Below are positions 61,464 to 64,000 of a stretch of DNA of 64,000 nucleotides, piece by piece. Both the position numbers and the translations under genes were made by a program. Position 1 is the stretch's first letter, and every line of letters starts with the position of its first letter. The DNA is from Hydractinia symbiolongicarpus (lineage: Eukaryota > Cnidaria > Hydrozoa > Anthoathecata > Hydractiniidae): positions 1,366,001 to 1,430,000 of the forward strand of contig NC_079876.1 of the NCBI RefSeq assembly GCF_029227915.1, read 5' to 3'. The notes below the pieces were generated by a model. That model searched no databases and was not told the origin of the DNA. It saw only the letters and a list, made by a program, of their open reading frames with translations.

Positions 61464-64000
61464 TTTCATTTTTGATGAGACGCTTAATGAAAGAGGTTTA
61501 ATCGCCGGCAAATGAAAACCTGCGATTTCCCGTAAATCCTGGACTCGGCCCGTATAGTTAAAAGTATACAAAGAAAGTATCCAGGGAGTAAACTCATTTC
61601 CCAAACGATTTTTTAAATTATTATTTCACCACTAAAACGCATGGGACTTGTAGTTTTCAAGAATGTTTTCATTTTTGATGAGACGCTGAATAAAAGAAGT
61701 TTAATCGCCGGCGAACGAAATCCCGCGTTTTCCCGTAAATCCCGGGCTTGGCCCGTATAGTCAAAAGTATACAAAGAAAGTACCCAGGGAGTAAACTCAT
61801 TTCCCGAACGTTTTTTTATATTATTTTTTTACCACTAAACGCATGAGACTTGTAGTTTTCAAAAATATTTTCATATTTGATGGGACGCTGAATAAAAGAA
61901 GTTTAATCGCCGGCAAACGAAAATCCGCAATTTCCTGTAAATCCCGGACTCGGCCCGTATAGTCAAAAGTATACAAATAAAGTACCCGGGGAGTAAACTC
62001 ATTTCCCGAACGATTTTTTAAATTATTTTTTCACCACTAAAACGCATGAAACTTGTAGTTTTCAAAAATGTTTTCATTTTTGATGAGACGCTTAATGAAA
62101 GAGGTTTAATCGCCGGCAAACGAAATCCCGCGTTTTCCCGTAAATGCGGGGCTTGGCCCGTATAGTCGAATGTATACAAAGAAAGTACCCAGGGAGTAAA
62201 CTCATTTCCCGAACGATTTTTTAATTTTTTTTTTTCACCACTAAAACGCATGAGACTTGTAGTTTTCAAAAATGTTATCATTTTTGATGAGACGCTTAAT
62301 GAAAGAGGTTTAATCGCCGGAAAACGAAAACCCGCGATTTCCCGTAAATCCCGGGCTTGGCCCGTATAGTCGAATGTATACAAAGAAAGTACCCTGTGAG
62401 TAAACTCATTTCCAGAACGATTTTTTAAATTATTTTTTCACCACTAAAACGCATAAGACTTGTAGTTTTTAAAAATGTTTTCATTTTTGATGAGACGCTG
62501 CATAAAAGCAGTTTAATCGCCGGCAAACGAAAACCTGCGATTTCCCTAATTCCCGGACTCGGCCCGTATAGTCAAAAGTATACAAAGAAAGTACCCAGGG
62601 AGTAAACTCATTTCCAGAACGATTTTTTAAATTATTTTTTCATCACTAAAACGCATAAGACTTGTAGTTTTCAAAAATGTTTTCATTTTTGATGAGACGC
62701 TGAATAAAAGACGTTTAATCGCCGGCAAACGAAAACCCGCGATTTCCCGTAAATCCCGGGCTTGGCCCGTATAGTCAAAAGTATACAAAGAAAGTACCCA
62801 GGGAGTAAACTCATTTCCCAAACGATTTTTTATATTATTTTTTTACCACTAAACGCATGAGACTTGTAGTTTTCAAAAATATTTTCATATTTGATGGGAC
62901 GCTGAATAAAAGAAGTTTAATCGCCGGCAAACGAAAATTCGCGATTTCCCGTAAATCCCGGACTCGGCCCGTATAGTCAAATGTATACAAAAAAGTATCC
63001 AGGGAGTAAACTCATTTCCCGAACGATTTTTTAAATTATTTTTTCACCACTAAAATGCATGAGACTTGTAGTTTTCAAAAATGTTTTCATTTTTGATGAG
63101 ACGCTTAATGAAAAAGGTTTAATCGCCGGCAAACGAAATCCCACGTTTTCCCGTAAATCCGGGGCTTGGCCCGTATAGTCGAATGTATACAAAGAAAGTA
63201 CCCAGGGAGTAAACTCATTTCCCGAACGATTTTTTAAATTTTTTTTTCACCACTAAAACGCATGAGACTTGTAGTTTTCAAAAATGTTTTCATTTTTGAT
63301 GAGACGCTTAATGAAAGAGGTTTAATCGCCGGCAAATGAAAACCTACGATTTCCCGTAAATCCTGGACTCGGCCCGTATAGTTAAAAGTATACAAAGAAA
63401 GTATCCAGGGAGTAAACTCATTTCCCAAACGATTTTTTAAATTATTATTTCACCACTAAAACGCATGAGACTTGTAGTTTTCAAGAATGTTTTCATTTTT
63501 GATGAGCCGCTGAATAAAAGAAGTTTAATCGCCGGCAAACGAAAATCCGCGATTTCCTGTAAATCCCGGACTCGGCCCGTATAGTCAAAAGTATACAAAG
63601 AAAGTACCCGGGGAGTAAACTCATTTCCCGAACGATTTTTTAAATTATTTTTTCACCACTAAAACGCATGAGACTTGTAGTTTTCAAAAATGTTTTCATT
63701 TTTGATGAGACGCTTAATGAAAGAGGTTTAATCGCCGGCAAATGAAAACCTACGATTTCCCGTAAATCCTGGACTCGGCCCGTATAGTTAAAAGTATACA
63801 AAGAAAGTAGCCAGGGAGTAAACTCATTTCCCAAACGATTTTTTAAATTATTATTTCACCACTAAAACGCATGAGACTTGTAGTTTTCAAGAATGTTTTC
63901 ATTTTTGATGAGCCGCTGAATAAAAGAAGTTTAATCGCCGGCAAACGAAATCCCGCGTTTTCCCGTAAATCCCGGGCTTGGCCCGTATAGTCAAAAGTAT

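Larger units (their letters stand above)
1..64000 (+). repeat. Satellite DNA array, ~203-bp monomer, head to tail
   Basis: The same unit recurs without a break. Starts of the landmark ACAAAGAAAGTA fall at 1, 204, 407, 610 and 812 and keep this spacing to the end, so the array holds about 315 monomers. All copies lie in the same orientation. Both window edges lie inside the array, so its true length exceeds 64 kb. No unique sequence, mobile element or inverted segment interrupts it. Tandem satellite of this size and nested organisation is characteristic of eukaryotic (peri)centromeric heterochromatin; that location is inferred, not shown. Most differences between copies are single-base substitutions or 1-4 bp indels. 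I do not recognise the family and cannot assign a species. Confidence 0.99.
54896..64000 (+). repeat. Superblock C (truncated by window edge)
   Basis: It follows superblock B at offset 7,500, rising to 8,514 after a duplicated 1,014-bp pentamer and to 9,731 after a duplicated 1,217-bp hexamer. From 63,000 the offset is 9,730 because of a 1-bp deletion (ACAAAAAAGTATCC near 62,988). The last 40 bases equal those ending at 54,270 in B. B continues 625 bp beyond that point before its end, so C probably continues past the window. Confidence 0.88.

Noticed and set aside
1-64000. CRISPR array
   Set aside because: Repeats abut with no unique spacers, the unit is about 203 bp, and no cas-like genes are present.
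1-64000. tRNA, rRNA or other structured RNA genes, and transposon ends
   Set aside because: Every region read as a recognisable copy of the same monomer on both strands. No cloverleaf, rRNA core motif, long terminal repeat, terminal inverted repeat or polyA-tailed insertion was seen.

Overview
The whole 64 kb window is one uninterrupted satellite DNA array. A monomer of about 203 bp (202-205 bp) runs head to tail on one strand from the first base to the last, about 315 times (64,000/203). I found no gene, RNA gene, transposon, CRISPR array or unique sequence. Every open reading frame of 60-121 codons is a read-through of the monomer, repeated wherever that variant is repeated. Long, finely graded, hierarchically organised satellite of this kind is typical of eukaryotic centromeric or pericentromeric heterochromatin. 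I cannot name the species or recognise the satellite family. The first monomer is 38% GC by hand count and rich in CpG (12 CpGs in 203 bp, observed/expected about 1.6).

Two main monomer classes alternate irregularly. Class A (about 203 bp) has ACTAAAACG and TGTTTTCATTTTTGATGAG. Class B (about 202 bp) has TATATTA, ACTAAACG and TATTTTCATATTTGATGGG. Numerous sub-variants can be followed like barcodes, and they show that the array grew by repeated block duplication at several scales: 2, 3, 4, 5, 6, 7, 8, 10 and 19 monomers, and larger blocks of 27 or more.

Layout. Block I (1-18,065) holds several near-identical higher-order copies (starts at 1, 5,265 and 9,111, plus a copy of 7.3-9.16 kb at 15.6-18.06 kb). 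These contain later dimer, trimer and heptamer duplications. Block II (18,066 to about 29,350) is more diverged, with private mutations and looser 3-, 10- and 5-monomer repeats. Block III (about 29,350-36,465) is two copies of a 3,837-bp, 19-monomer unit. Block IV (from about 35,100 to the end, overlapping the right end of III) is the most complex. It holds three related superblocks, marked at 36,251, 47,394 and 54,896 by a shared 4-bp deletion, each built from 1,014-bp pentamers and altered by its own insertions. The last superblock runs off the right edge.

The most interesting content is structural: a perfect 9-bp dyad in class A monomers, a newly arisen perfect 10-bp dyad restricted to 12 monomers after 36.5 kb, CCCG motifs spaced near 10 bp, CpG richness with CpG-transition variants, and chimeric monomers that place unequal-exchange junctions to within tens of bases. 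All comparisons were made by eye from shared variant bases; boundaries are usually good to a few tens of bases.
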